NCBI GenBank assembly: GCA_947474275.1
Contig: CANJHY010000140.1
Location: 1 to 12,641 of the forward strand
DNA: 12,641 nt
From: PALSA-1004 sp947474275
Lineage (GTDB): Bacteria; Pseudomonadota; Gammaproteobacteria; Burkholderiales; SG8-41
Direction of reading: 5' to 3'
Shown: one piece after another, positions 1 through 7,125 of the stretch
Numbering within the stretch: position 1 is the stretch's first letter
Layout: each line of letters opens with the position of its first letter
Notes under the pieces: generated by a model
Seen by the model: the letters and a program-made list of their open reading frames with translations, nothing else
What the model was told of the DNA's origin: nothing
Databases searched by the model: none
Translations under genes and position numbers: made by a program

Positions 1-11
1 GTTAACGCGCG

Positions 12-359
12 TTACGACGCCAGCACCATCGCCACCGCGCCGGGCAAGGCCTGCACAAAAAGTATTTTTTCTCGCCGTAGCCGCGCCGAATATCCCCGCG
101 ATGATGACGCAGCCGAGAAAGAACAATTTGATCGCATGGCCCTGCGCGCCTGCGAACAAGCCCCACACCAGCCCCGCCGCCAGAAAGCCGTTTACAGGCC
201 CTGGTTGGCGGCGAGCGATTTGGACGCGGCCGAGAATTCCGGCGTCAGCCGGAACACCCTGCGCCCGAACGGCTTGTCCCACAGAAATATTTCCAGAACC
301 AGGAAGTACAAGTGCAGCACCGCCACCACTGCTACCGCGATGTCGGCGGCGGCGCTCAT
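12..359 (-). pseudogene. DUF1304-type small integral membrane protein, broken by two frameshifts
   Basis: Translation from the ATG at 359 gives a hydrophobic N-terminus, then FLWDKPFGRRVFRLTPEF and LAANQGL, which I recognise as the DUF1304 membrane-protein family (about 120 residues, function unknown). The frame hits TAA right after NQGL, where family members read NQGLYNGFLAAG. Adding one base near 192-193 (TAAAC to TACAAC) restores YNGFLAAGLVWGLFAGAQ. A second shift at the six-T run at 65-70 (one base too many) must be undone to reach KILFVQALPGAVAMVLAS and the stop at 12-14. The two shifts cancel, and the repaired protein would be 115 residues, the normal family length. A GGATGGA ribosome site precedes the ATG, 14 bp after the upstream gene's stop. 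Either a recently inactivated gene or two sequencing errors; the second shift is in a homopolymer, which favours error there. Confidence 0.75.
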
Positions 360-373
360 TTATCCATCCGCGT

Positions 374-870
374 TTATTTGAAGTTCGCGATCTTGCGCGC
401 GGAACCCGTCAGCTCGAGGATATGCATGCCGGTATTGGCGCGGTCGACGATGTAGATATAACCGCGGTCGTCCACTTCGGCGTTGTTGGTCTGGATGGCG
501 ATCTTGCAGCTTTCGATGCCGTTGAGCCGCAGGCAGCGCCTGGCGGTGTTTTTCGAAATCGCGGGTATGTAGTAAGCGACTTCCTTCGGCGTGAACGGGT
601 CGCGGATGTCGACGACGCGCAAGCCGGCGTTGAACCACGAAATGAATACCAGCTTCTTGTAATAGATCGGCCCCATGTCCTCGTGCGAGGAATGCGTACC
701 GAAGCGCCCGCCGCGCGCGCAAAAGTTGCCGCTTTTCTCCGGCACGGAGTAGTTCGAGACGCCATACGGTTTGGTCTCATCAGTGATGTCGACCATGAAC
801 ATCATGTGGTAATCCTCATGACATTCGTTCTGGGTCCCTGGCAGTGATCGCCGAACCCATGGTCGTATTC
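374..870 (-). pseudogene. LVIVD-repeat (beta-propeller-like) protein, N-terminally truncated and probably frameshifted
   Basis: The open frame from ATG 805 encodes 143 residues with features of the C-terminal part of LVIVD-repeat proteins: GGRFGTHSSHEDM, FNAGLRVVDIRDPFTPKEVAYYIP, QTNNAEVDDRGYIYIVDRANTGMHILELTG. Full-length members are usually several hundred residues and often exported; their enzymatic role is not established. Upstream in the same frame GTQNECHEDYH still looks like the family, while EYDHGFGDHCQG is read in a different frame just before it. This suggests a one-base loss near 832-839, in a GGGACCC stretch. The N-terminal half is absent, because the TPR-methyltransferase gene ends at 922. 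A shorter protein from ATG 805 could still be made but would lack most of the propeller. The TAA at 374 lies 14 bp before the DUF1304 start, so the two genes probably shared a transcript. The product family is fairly certain; the exact left boundary is not. Confidence 0.65.
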
Positions 871-921
871 ACGCCGCCGGACGCGGTGATCAGCCGCTGA
901 AAACCCGGCGCCTGCGCCGCT

Positions 922-2676
922 TCAGCCTTCCAGCCCCTCCCAGAAAAACCATACAGCGGAGCGATTGTGCGCGGCGCAGATGCGCACGGTCTGGCCGGGC
1001 CTGACGTCGACGGGCATCGCGAAAAGGTACAAGCAGGTCTGCCACGAAGAAGTTGGCGTCTTGGTCGCGGGATGGTTTTCGTACGTGTGCTCATCGTCCA
1101 GCTTCAAGCGTATCCATTGCGCTACACCCCAGCAGCGCCCTGCCTGCGTGACCGGCACGCGTAGCGTCTTGCGCTCGGCCGGAAAATAATCGTTGCCGGC
1201 AAAATCAAACTCGAATGCCACTACCGGCCGGGTCAGCAAATCGATTGCCAGATCGTCGCGGTAAATCAGCCGCTTGGGCGACGCAATCGAATTGAAATGG
1301 CTCAAGTCGAGCCCTGCGACCTGATCGACCCTGACATGCTGCTTGACGGCATCGCCGCCGAAGAGCGCGCATACGACGCTGCCAGCCGCGGGGATGACTT
1401 TGGCGCCGGGCTCCACCAGCCGTCGTTTCGCGTCCTCGATACTGGACAACACCCCTTCGCCCAATAGTTCGCTGGCAATAATCTCCGACACCAGCAGGTT
1501 GGCCCGCCGCGGCAAGTCGACGCCGATGGTCAGATCAGTGGAAACTTTCGAAATGACATGGACGGACGACTGCAACCCATTCGCCGCCACGATGTCCCGG
1601 GCAACCTCCGCTATGGTCGGCACCGCTTCGCACGTCACGACCGCGCGCGCTCCCAGTTTCGCTGCGGTCATCGCCAACAAACCGGAGCCGGTGCCGATCT
1701 CGAACACATCGCTCTGCGGCGTAACGGCTGCCCGCAGGGCGCCGATATAGGCCTCGTTGCGCAGGGCATCGTTCATCATCGGGATATGCCAGGCGGGCAC
1801 CATGTGATCGAGCACCACCGCCAGGCTGACGCGGGCATCGACCAGAGTTGGCGCAAGTTCGAGAGCGCGGCGATAGGTCGCCGCCGCTTCCGCCAGCCGT
1901 CCCTGGTCGCGCAGGGCGTTGCCAAGGTTATTGAGGGCCTCCGCATAGGCGGGCTTGAGCGCGAGTGCCCGACGGTAACTAGCCTCTGCGTCCGGCAGAC
2001 GCCCTTGATCCCGCAGCACATTGCCCAGATTGTTATGGGCGTCGGCAAAATCCGGCTTCAGCGCCAGTACTTTCCTGCAACTGGCCTCCGCCTCCTTGAA
2101 TCGGCCCTGTTCGCGCAGCACATTGCTGAGATTGTTTTCAGCTTCTGCATAGTCGGCAGACAGTTCCAGCGCCTGCCGGCAACTTGCTTCCGCCTCGCCG
2201 AGCCGGCCTTGCTGGCGCTGGACATTCCCCAGGTTGCAGTAAGCCATCGCATAATGCGGTTCGAGTTCGAGCGCCCGCCGGTAACTTGCTTCCGCCTCCG
2301 CCGGCCGTCCGTCATCCGCGAATGCGACACCGAGGTTATTGTAAGCGAGCGCCAGACCCGGCTCAACCTCTATTGCCCTGTGGTAACAGACTATCGCTTC
2401 AGCGACCCGGCCCTGGTCCTTCAGCGCCTTGCCCAGATTGCTGTGGCACTCGGCGTCGCGCGGCATGAGTTCGACCGCTTTCTGCATCGCGGACAATGCT
2501 TCGGCGTATCGGCCCTGTAGATTGAGGACCGGCCCCAGCACTTTCCAGCTAAAGCCATGCATTGGATAGTTTTGCGCAAGACGGAGCAGCAATGTTTCCG
2601 CCTCACCATAGCGGCGCTGGTTGAACATATCGACCGCGGCCTGCATCGCCTCCCGGCCTGGAGCTTGACTGGTCAT
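922..2676 (-). CDS. TPR-repeat protein fused to a PRMT7/PRMT9-like methyltransferase domain
   Basis: The 584-residue protein has two parts. Residues 42-279 are seven contiguous 34-residue TPR units (pattern NNLG..L.DQGR..EAEASYRRAL.L.P), preceded by a weaker unit at about 8-41. Residues about 294-584 form a class I SAM-dependent methyltransferase: motif I VFEIGTGSGLL at 324-334, an acidic post-I residue E350, then VSEIIASELLGEG at 396-408. The last matches the PRMT double-E loop (E398, E407) and resembles TELFDTELIGEG of animal PRMT7. The preceding WHIPMMNDALRNEAY resembles the segment before motif I in PRMT7/9, and the C-terminal SSWQTCLYLF and AVWFFWEG also recall PRMT7. Protein arginine methylation is therefore a candidate activity, with TPRs as the substrate-binding arm; this is inferred. 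Automatic pipelines may call it only a TPR protein. There is no signal peptide, so it is probably cytoplasmic. It is divergent from the NIPSNAP gene. Confidence 0.85.
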   Translation of the reverse strand: MTSQAPGREAMQAAVDMFNQRRYGEAETLLLRLAQNYPMHGFSWKVLGPVLNLQGRYAEALSAMQKAVELMPRDAECHSNLGKALKDQGRVAEAIVCYHRAIEVEPGLALAYNNLGVAFADDGRPAEAEASYRRALELEPHYAMAYCNLGNVQRQQGRLGEAEASCRQALELSADYAEAENNLSNVLREQGRFKEAEASCRKVLALKPDFADAHNNLGNVLRDQGRLPDAEASYRRALALKPAYAEALNNLGNALRDQGRLAEAAATYRRALELAPTLVDARVSLAVVLDHMVPAWHIPMMNDALRNEAYIGALRAAVTPQSDVFEIGTGSGLLAMTAAKLGARAVVTCEAVPTIAEVARDIVAANGLQSSVHVISKVSTDLTIGVDLPRRANLLVSEIIASELLGEGVLSSIEDAKRRLVEPGAKVIPAAGSVVCALFGGDAVKQHVRVDQVAGLDLSHFNSIASPKRLIYRDDLAIDLLTRPVVAFEFDFAGNDYFPAERKTLRVPVTQAGRCWGVAQWIRLKLDDEHTYENHPATKTPTSSWQTCLYLFAMPVDVRPGQTVRICAAHNRSAVWFFWEGLEG

Positions 2677-2691
2677 GCAAAATTTCCGTAA

Positions 2692-2720
2692 TTTTTAGCA
2701 ACCGGTTTCAGTGTCGGCAA
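2692..2720 (-). promoter_or_regulatory. Candidate sigma70-type promoter for the TPR-methyltransferase gene
   Basis: On the minus strand TTGCCG (2720-2715, 4 of 6 to consensus) lies 17 bp upstream of TAAAAA (2697-2692, 4 of 6), which is preceded by TGC as an extended -10. The start would fall near 2685, giving a short leader of about 9 bases before ATG 2676, where only a weak GGAA ribosome site is present. This is the best match I found in the 214-bp divergent gap 2677-2890. I found no convincing promoter for the NIPSNAP gene in that gap. Confidence 0.35.
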
Positions 2721-2890
2721 TTATGCAACGAATTCGCCGGCACGGCCCGCATTGCCGTTTCTCACGCTGTCAGCGCGCCAGTGGTAAAGTTCGCAATTCC
2801 GGGGTCGGTCATCATCCGCCGGCACCAGCGGCCAGCAGCGTCGTTCCGGAATTCCAAGTCACATATCGAAATTATAACCAGAGGAAAAAA

Positions 2891-3529
2891 ATGATCTACG
2901 AATTCAGGACCTACGACATCAAGCCCGGCACGCTGGCCGAAGTGGAAAAGCGCTTCGCCGAAGCCTATGAATTCCGAAAGACGCTGTCGCCGCTCGCCGC
3001 CTTCTGGCATACCGAGATCGGCCCCCTGAACCAGATCATCCACGTGTGGCCGTACAAAGACCTCGAAGAGCGCGCGAAAGTCCGCGCTGCCGCGTACAAG
3101 TCCGGCCAGTGGCCGCCCAAGACCGGTGAATTCCTCACCGCGCAGCGCTCCGATATTTTCATTCCCGCGCCTTTCTCGCCCGAAATTACGCCCGGCAAAG
3201 CGGGCCCTTATTTCGAAATGCGCACCTACACCTACGCACCCGGCGCCCTGCCGAATGTGATGGACAACTGGGGCAAAGCGCTGCCCGACCGCGTCAAGCT
3301 GAGCCCGCTGTGCTTTTGCGGCTACTCGGAACTGGGCGGCCTGAACAAGTGGCTGCACATCTGGGCCTACCCTACGCTCGACGCGCGCAATAACACACGC
3401 GACAAGGCCAAGGACTCCGGCATCTGGCCCCCTTCGGCCGTAGCAGCCAAAACCGGCGCCAAGAGCATTCCGTACGTCATGCAGGAAAACAAGATCGTGA
3501 TGCCGGCGAAATTCTCGCCCGTACAATAA
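2891..3529 (+). CDS. NIPSNAP family protein with two tandem domains
   Basis: The 212-residue protein begins MIYEFRTYDIKPGT, the classic opening of a NIPSNAP domain (ferredoxin-like, dimeric alpha-beta barrel-type fold). Domain 1 covers about residues 1-98 and domain 2 starts at YFEMRTYTYAPGALPNVMDNW. Each half repeats an EFRTY or EMRTY strand, a central LNQIIHVWPY or LNKWLHIWAY segment, and a closing (S/P)GxWPP region. The ATG at 2891 is preceded by AGAGGA at 2880-2885, a good ribosome site. The frame extends upstream to 2711, but that extension is basic, low in family character and has no ribosome site, so I reject it. The biochemical role of bacterial NIPSNAP proteins is poorly defined. No signal peptide is seen. 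It is the only plus-strand gene and ends at a strong terminator, so it is probably monocistronic. Confidence 0.9.
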   Translation: MIYEFRTYDIKPGTLAEVEKRFAEAYEFRKTLSPLAAFWHTEIGPLNQIIHVWPYKDLEERAKVRAAAYKSGQWPPKTGEFLTAQRSDIFIPAPFSPEITPGKAGPYFEMRTYTYAPGALPNVMDNWGKALPDRVKLSPLCFCGYSELGGLNKWLHIWAYPTLDARNNTRDKAKDSGIWPPSAVAAKTGAKSIPYVMQENKIVMPAKFSPVQ

Positions 3530-3573
3530 GCGGTCCGCACGGACATTCAAGTTTTCTCTGCTGCAAACAAAAA

Positions 3574-3599
3574 GGGAGCCGGTGGCTCCCTTTTTTTTT
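3574..3599. terminator. Bidirectional rho-independent terminator
   Basis: GGGAGCC (3574-3580) pairs with GGCTCCC (3584-3590) around a three-base loop, followed by nine T's (3591-3599), which terminates the NIPSNAP transcript. On the minus strand the same hairpin is followed by TTTTTGTTTG (complement of 3573-3564), so it also serves the lipoprotein gene whose stop is at 3623. It separates two convergent transcription units. Confidence 0.92.
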
Positions 3600-3622
3600 A
3601 AGACTGCGGCAACCGGCTGCCG

Positions 3623-3817
3623 CTACTTCTTGCCTTTGGCTGCGTCCTGGATCGCTTCGCCGGCTTTCTCCATCTGCTGCCCCGCCTTATTGACAGCGTT
3701 ATCGAGCGCGCGGCCGGCTTTTTCAGCCGGGCCTTCTTCTTTCTTGCAACCGCTCATGCCGAGGACCAGTGCGCTGATCGCCAGCATTGCCATCACGCTT
3801 TTGCCTGTTTTATCCAC
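3623..3817 (-). CDS. Small predicted lipoprotein (64 residues)
   Basis: The start is GTG at 3817, supported by GGAGG five bases upstream; the next in-frame ATG would cut into the signal peptide. Residues 1-23 are a short charged start and hydrophobic segment ending in MSGC, a lipobox with lipidated Cys24. Lys25 at the +2 position fits outer-membrane sorting rather than inner-membrane retention. The mature 41 residues are charged and Ala-rich, with EKAG occurring twice and a probable amphipathic helix through about residues 30-61. The layout resembles entericidin-type and other tiny envelope lipoproteins, but I cannot assign a specific family. It lies 53 bp downstream of the hydrolase gene and just before the bidirectional terminator, so it probably ends that transcript. 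The function is unknown; an envelope-stress or spacer role would be a guess. Confidence 0.8.
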   Translation of the reverse strand: MDKTGKSVMAMLAISALVLGMSGCKKEEGPAEKAGRALDNAVNKAGQQMEKAGEAIQDAAKGKK

Positions 3818-3870
3818 GTTCCCCTCCGGTCAAGTTAGTTAAGCCGCAACAGCACCTTTTTACCGCATTT

Positions 3871-4761
3871 CTAGGCGCGCAGGTTCTTGTTGAAAAAATC
3901 CACCGTGCGCTGCCACGCGAGCTTGGCCGCCGCTTCGTCGTAACGCGGGGTCGTGTCGTTGTGGAAACCATGGTTCACGTTCGGGTAGATGAACGCCTCG
4001 TACTTGACGTTGTTGGCCTTCAGCGCAGTCTCGTACGCAGGCCAGCCCGCGTTGATGCGCTCATCGAGCCCCGCATAATGGATCAACAACGGCGCCTTGA
4101 TCTTCGCCACGTCCGCCGCCGCGGGCTGCGCACCATAGAAAGGCACCGCACCGCCGAGGTCCGGCAGCCGCGTCGCCAGCAGGTTCGCAATGCCGCCGCC
4201 GACACAGAATCCGACCGCGCCGATTTTGCCGGCGCATTCCGGACGCGCCTTGAGAAACTCCGCACCCGTGACCAGGTCTTCGGTGCGCTTGACGGGATCG
4301 AGCGTTGCAAATGCTTTGACCGCTTTTTCCTCGTCGCCCGGATAACCGCCGAGCGGCGTCAATGCATCCGGCGCAAAAGCCACATAATTCAGCAACGCGA
4401 GGCGGCGCGTCACGTCTTCGATATACGGATTCAAACCGCGGTTCTCGTGTATGACCACCACGCCCGGCAATTTGCCGCTGGCATTGGCCGGCTTTACCAG
4501 GTAACCGCGCATCGTGCCCGAACCCTGCGGCGACGGGTAAGTGACATATTCGGCCTTGATGCGCGCATCGTCTTTGGCGATCTGCTGCGCCCACGCGAAG
4601 TTGGGGCGCAGGCTTTCCAGCATGGCGGCGGCGGTAAAACCGCCGACCGCAAACTTGCCGGCGCGGTCGATAAACTCGCGCCGGTTCATCATGCCGTGCA
4701 CGTAACCGTCGAACAGCTTCAGGACTTCCGGCGGAAAATCACTCGCTTTCTTGCGCTCCAT
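3871..4761 (-). CDS. Dienelactone hydrolase family protein with Tat-like leader
   Basis: The 296-residue alpha/beta hydrolase has the DLH triad: Cys186 in GFCVGGG, Asp233 in GLDERI and His264 in NHGFH. Glu106 in HENRG is the Glu that interacts with the Cys in DLH. The fold body spans about residues 70-296. At the N-terminus NRREFIDR (26-33) precedes a hydrophobic stretch and ends near AWAQQ (56-60), resembling a twin-arginine signal; this subgroup usually carries such a long leader. The protein is thus probably periplasmic, unlike classical cytoplasmic DLH of chlorocatechol pathways, and its natural ester or lactone substrate is unknown. ATG 4761 has AAGGAG about 9 bases upstream. It follows the ABC permease by 37 bp and is probably co-transcribed. 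I do not assign a clc/tfd-type symbol because no aromatic-degradation genes are nearby. Confidence 0.9.
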   Translation of the reverse strand: MERKKASDFPPEVLKLFDGYVHGMMNRREFIDRAGKFAVGGFTAAAMLESLRPNFAWAQQIAKDDARIKAEYVTYPSPQGSGTMRGYLVKPANASGKLPGVVVIHENRGLNPYIEDVTRRLALLNYVAFAPDALTPLGGYPGDEEKAVKAFATLDPVKRTEDLVTGAEFLKARPECAGKIGAVGFCVGGGIANLLATRLPDLGGAVPFYGAQPAAADVAKIKAPLLIHYAGLDERINAGWPAYETALKANNVKYEAFIYPNVNHGFHNDTTPRYDEAAAKLAWQRTVDFFNKNLRA

Positions 4762-4798
4762 GACAGTCGCTCCTTGCGGTGGGAATTATCGACAGGCT

Positions 4799-6127
4799 TC
4801 AAATAACAGGGGTGCCCGCTTGCGCATAGTTTTTGCGCCAGCGCGCAACGCACAGAAAAATCGCGATGCCCGCCTGCGCGAACGCGATGACGCTGCCCAA
4901 CGCGGGTTTGATCAAAAGCGGCAGGACGATTTCCGAGGCGGTCTCCAGCCCCGCCATGCGCAACAACCCGGGCAGCAGCCAGTAGAGCAGCACCATATAC
5001 ATGATGGCGGCCGCTTCCACGCGCCGCGCCTGCTTCGCGAACGCGAAGAACAGCAGGATGGCGGCGTCGCGCACGAGCAGGAACACGAACACCAGCGGCA
5101 TCAGCGCCATCTGTTTCACGAGATCAAAGGAGTCGCGGTAAACAGCCGCGGAAGCTATCGTGCCAAACGCGAATATGAAAGCCAGCACCACGGTGCTCGG
5201 CCAGCACGGCATATCCTCAAATACGTGTTGCCATTGGCGTCGATCCGCGTGCAGCAGCATGCGCCGCAGGGTCATGGCGCTGTTCTGCTCGGAAAAAAGC
5301 ATCGCGTATGCCAGCGTCACCGAAACCACCAGGCCCGAGAGGCACAGATAGCCGAACACGCCCACCTTGGCGCCCGGCAATGCGCCCAGCAGTCCCGCCA
5401 GATAAACGCTAAGGAACAGCGTGAATGCGCACCACGCCAGCGGTGTGGTGCGCACCTGCAGTTCGAGGCACATCACGCGATAGGCGCCGAACACCGCCCA
5501 CACCGAGAAAACCATCACCGACGTCAGCAGAAACTCGACCGCGTCGAACTCGGTGCCGAACCAGACCAGCGTCGGGTGGCGGACCGCGAAACTCACCAGG
5601 CCGGGGCCGACGAACAGGAATGCCAGCACCGGGACGAAAGTGGCCCAGCGGCTGCCGGTGTTCCAGCCTTTTTGCGCCGCTTGCAAAGTCGCGGCCATGG
5701 CGAAGGCGTGGAGCAGCACGCTGGCGGCGACGAGCCCCAGCGCCACCACCGGTCCGCCGACGCCGGGCAGGTCGCGCGCGGCATACACATACACCGCAAG
5801 ACACAGCGCGCCGCCGTACCATGCAAACAGGGTCGAACCGAATAATTTTCCCCACGTCATGTCCCACGGGCCGATGGCCGACATACGCTGCAGGTCCCAT
5901 GTCTTACCGCGCATTTCATCGCTGATCGATTCGGCCACCAGCCGCGCGCCCCAGAACAGCGTCACCACGAAATAGACGGTCAGTGCCGCCCAGCTCACGC
6001 GCTCCTGCCACGGGTTGTCATTGATCGCGGCCACCAGCAGAAAGCCCATGCAAAGCACCGCCGGCATGGCGATCAGCCGGTGCGGGGACATTTCGAGCCA
6101 CAGGTTGCGGCGCAGTTCAGGGTTCAC
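4799..6127 (-). CDS. ABC transporter polytopic membrane permease
   Basis: The start is GTG at 6127, overlapping the ATPase stop as GTGA, with AAGGGAG about 8 bases upstream. The frame continues further upstream inside the ATPase gene, but that extension is an out-of-frame reading of it. The product is 442 residues with about 12 hydrophobic segments, at roughly 17-35, 45-65, 95-117, 124-146, 162-182, 199-217, 228-249, 256-277, 311-329, 339-361, 372-389 and 409-428. The cytoplasmic-looking stretch SISDEMRGKTWDLQRMSAIGPWDMTWGKLFG (67-97) has the EMRGKTWDLQ pattern found between TM2 and TM3 in ABC-2-type exporter permeases. Twelve segments could represent a fused double permease, which would allow one polypeptide to pair with an ATPase dimer. 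The substrate cannot be inferred. The 4-bp overlap indicates translational coupling with the ATPase. Confidence 0.85.
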   Translation of the reverse strand: MNPELRRNLWLEMSPHRLIAMPAVLCMGFLLVAAINDNPWQERVSWAALTVYFVVTLFWGARLVAESISDEMRGKTWDLQRMSAIGPWDMTWGKLFGSTLFAWYGGALCLAVYVYAARDLPGVGGPVVALGLVAASVLLHAFAMAATLQAAQKGWNTGSRWATFVPVLAFLFVGPGLVSFAVRHPTLVWFGTEFDAVEFLLTSVMVFSVWAVFGAYRVMCLELQVRTTPLAWCAFTLFLSVYLAGLLGALPGAKVGVFGYLCLSGLVVSVTLAYAMLFSEQNSAMTLRRMLLHADRRQWQHVFEDMPCWPSTVVLAFIFAFGTIASAAVYRDSFDLVKQMALMPLVFVFLLVRDAAILLFFAFAKQARRVEAAAIMYMVLLYWLLPGLLRMAGLETASEIVLPLLIKPALGSVIAFAQAGIAIFLCVARWRKNYAQAGTPVI

Positions 6128-7080
6128 GTGCGCGCTCCCTTCGCCGCCTGCACCGTGCGCAGATAAGACGCCGCCAGATTGTCGCGCTCCGGCGCGAAGC
6201 TCGCCACCGGCAAGCCAGCCTCCACCAGCTTGCGCAAGACAGCGCTGCCGGTTCCGGCGCCTACGGCAATCAGCGCATCGTTCGCGCCGCATTCCAGGAC
6301 TGCCAGCCCGCCGATGGCGGCCAGGCGGCCGGCGAGGCCATCGACCGCGGCGTCGAAGACGATGCGGACCTGCGCGGCACGCGCGGCGGCCGCGGACAGC
6401 GCCTTGTTTTCTATGATGCGCCCCTGCTGCATCACCAGCATGTGGGAGGAATATTCATCCAGCTCGGCAAGAATATGCGACGACACGATGAGCGTCATGC
6501 CCTCCTGCTGGAGCAGCAGGAACAACTGCGCGAGATCGTGTCGCGCTTCCGGGTCGAGTCCCGACGCCGGTTCGTCGAGTATCAGCAATTCGGGCTGGTG
6601 CACCAGCGCCTGGCCGATGGCGACGCGCTGGCGCTGCCCGCGCGACAGTGCGCCGCTTTTGACATCGAGCTTGTCGCCCAGCCCGAGGCGGTCGGCCGTG
6701 CGGGTCACCAGCGCGCCAATGTCCTGCTCCGGAACGCGCTGGCTGGCCGCCGCGTGATGCAGGTTCTGGCGCACGCTCAGCGTTTCATACAGACCGTAAA
6801 AATCCGAGAGATAGCCCATCTTGCGATGGGATTCGCGCGGCGCTTCCAGCACGTCGATGCCGGCCACCGTGATCGAGCCGAGCATGGGGCGTTCGAGCCC
6901 GGCGATGCAGCGCAATAAAGTGGTTTTGCCAGCGCCGTTGGGGCCGACCAGCGCCGTGACGCTGCCGCGCCCTATGCGCACCGACACGTCGTCGAGCGCG
7001 CGCACGCCCGGATACTCGAACAAAACACCGCTGACTTCAACGACGGCGGACCCCGGAGCGGGCTGCATGGGTGCATTCAC
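6124..7080 (-). CDS. ABC transporter ATP-binding protein
   Basis: The 318-residue ATPase has Walker A GPNGAGKT (46-53), signature LSRGQ (145-149), Walker B LLILDE (165-170) with D-loop SGLD, and the H-loop His202 in SSH. In the Q-loop region YLSDFYGLYETLSV the usual Gln is replaced by Asp, as in a subgroup of ABC-2-type exporter ATPases. Residues after about 225 form a C-terminal extension with no recognised motif. I place the start at GTG 7080, which has no visible ribosome site; ATG 7068 is an alternative that also lacks one. A TACAAT at 7092-7087 would put transcription initiation at or beside this GTG. The gene is coupled to the permease and, by the type of architecture, probably drives export or another ABC-2 function. 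It lies 45 bp downstream of the M24 gene. Confidence 0.93.
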   Translation of the reverse strand: MNAPMQPAPGSAVVEVSGVLFEYPGVRALDDVSVRIGRGSVTALVGPNGAGKTTLLRCIAGLERPMLGSITVAGIDVLEAPRESHRKMGYLSDFYGLYETLSVRQNLHHAAASQRVPEQDIGALVTRTADRLGLGDKLDVKSGALSRGQRQRVAIGQALVHQPELLILDEPASGLDPEARHDLAQLFLLLQQEGMTLIVSSHILAELDEYSSHMLVMQQGRIIENKALSAAAARAAQVRIVFDAAVDGLAGRLAAIGGLAVLECGANDALIAVGAGTGSAVLRKLVEAGLPVASFAPERDNLAASYLRTVQAAKGART

Positions 7081-7086
7081 GTGATT

Positions 7087-7092
7087 ATTGTA
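7087..7092 (-). promoter_or_regulatory. Possible -10 element (TACAAT) for a leaderless ABC operon transcript
   Basis: TACAAT on the minus strand (7092-7087) is 5 of 6 to the -10 consensus, with predicted initiation at about 7080, the GTG of the ATPase gene. No acceptable -35 was found 16-18 bp upstream. It is offered because the gene lacks a ribosome site. Confidence 0.25.
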
Positions 7093-7125
7093 TGCCTGAG
7101 ACCGGACGCCATTGTGACACTGGCG

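Noticed and set aside
816..1094. A 92-codon minus-strand frame reading across the methyltransferase end and the LVIVD remnant
   Set aside because: It runs out of frame through the methyltransferase C-terminus and has a low-complexity Arg/Pro/Ser composition. Its end only touches the frameshifted LVIVD segment.
2795..2853. AATTCCGG and CCGGAATT inverted pair upstream of the NIPSNAP gene
   Set aside because: Eight bases separated by 43 bp can occur by chance, and the pair shows no relation to promoter elements.
2711..2890. N-terminal extension of the NIPSNAP protein in the same frame
   Set aside because: The conserved domain begins exactly at MIYEFRTY with a good ribosome site; the extension lacks one and looks non-coding.
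3787..4806. A 339-codon plus-strand open frame opposite the dienelactone hydrolase
   Set aside because: Arg-rich shadow of a gene with a complete catalytic triad, typical of high-GC antisense frames.
4751..5845. A 364-codon plus-strand open frame opposite the ABC permease
   Set aside because: The translation is rich in Gln, His and Arg and has no domain features. It is the mirror of a well-supported membrane protein with a coupled start.
6128..6292. Upstream extension of the permease frame inside the ATPase gene
   Set aside because: It overlaps the ATPase out of frame; the GTGA overlap with AAGGGAG upstream is a standard coupled start.
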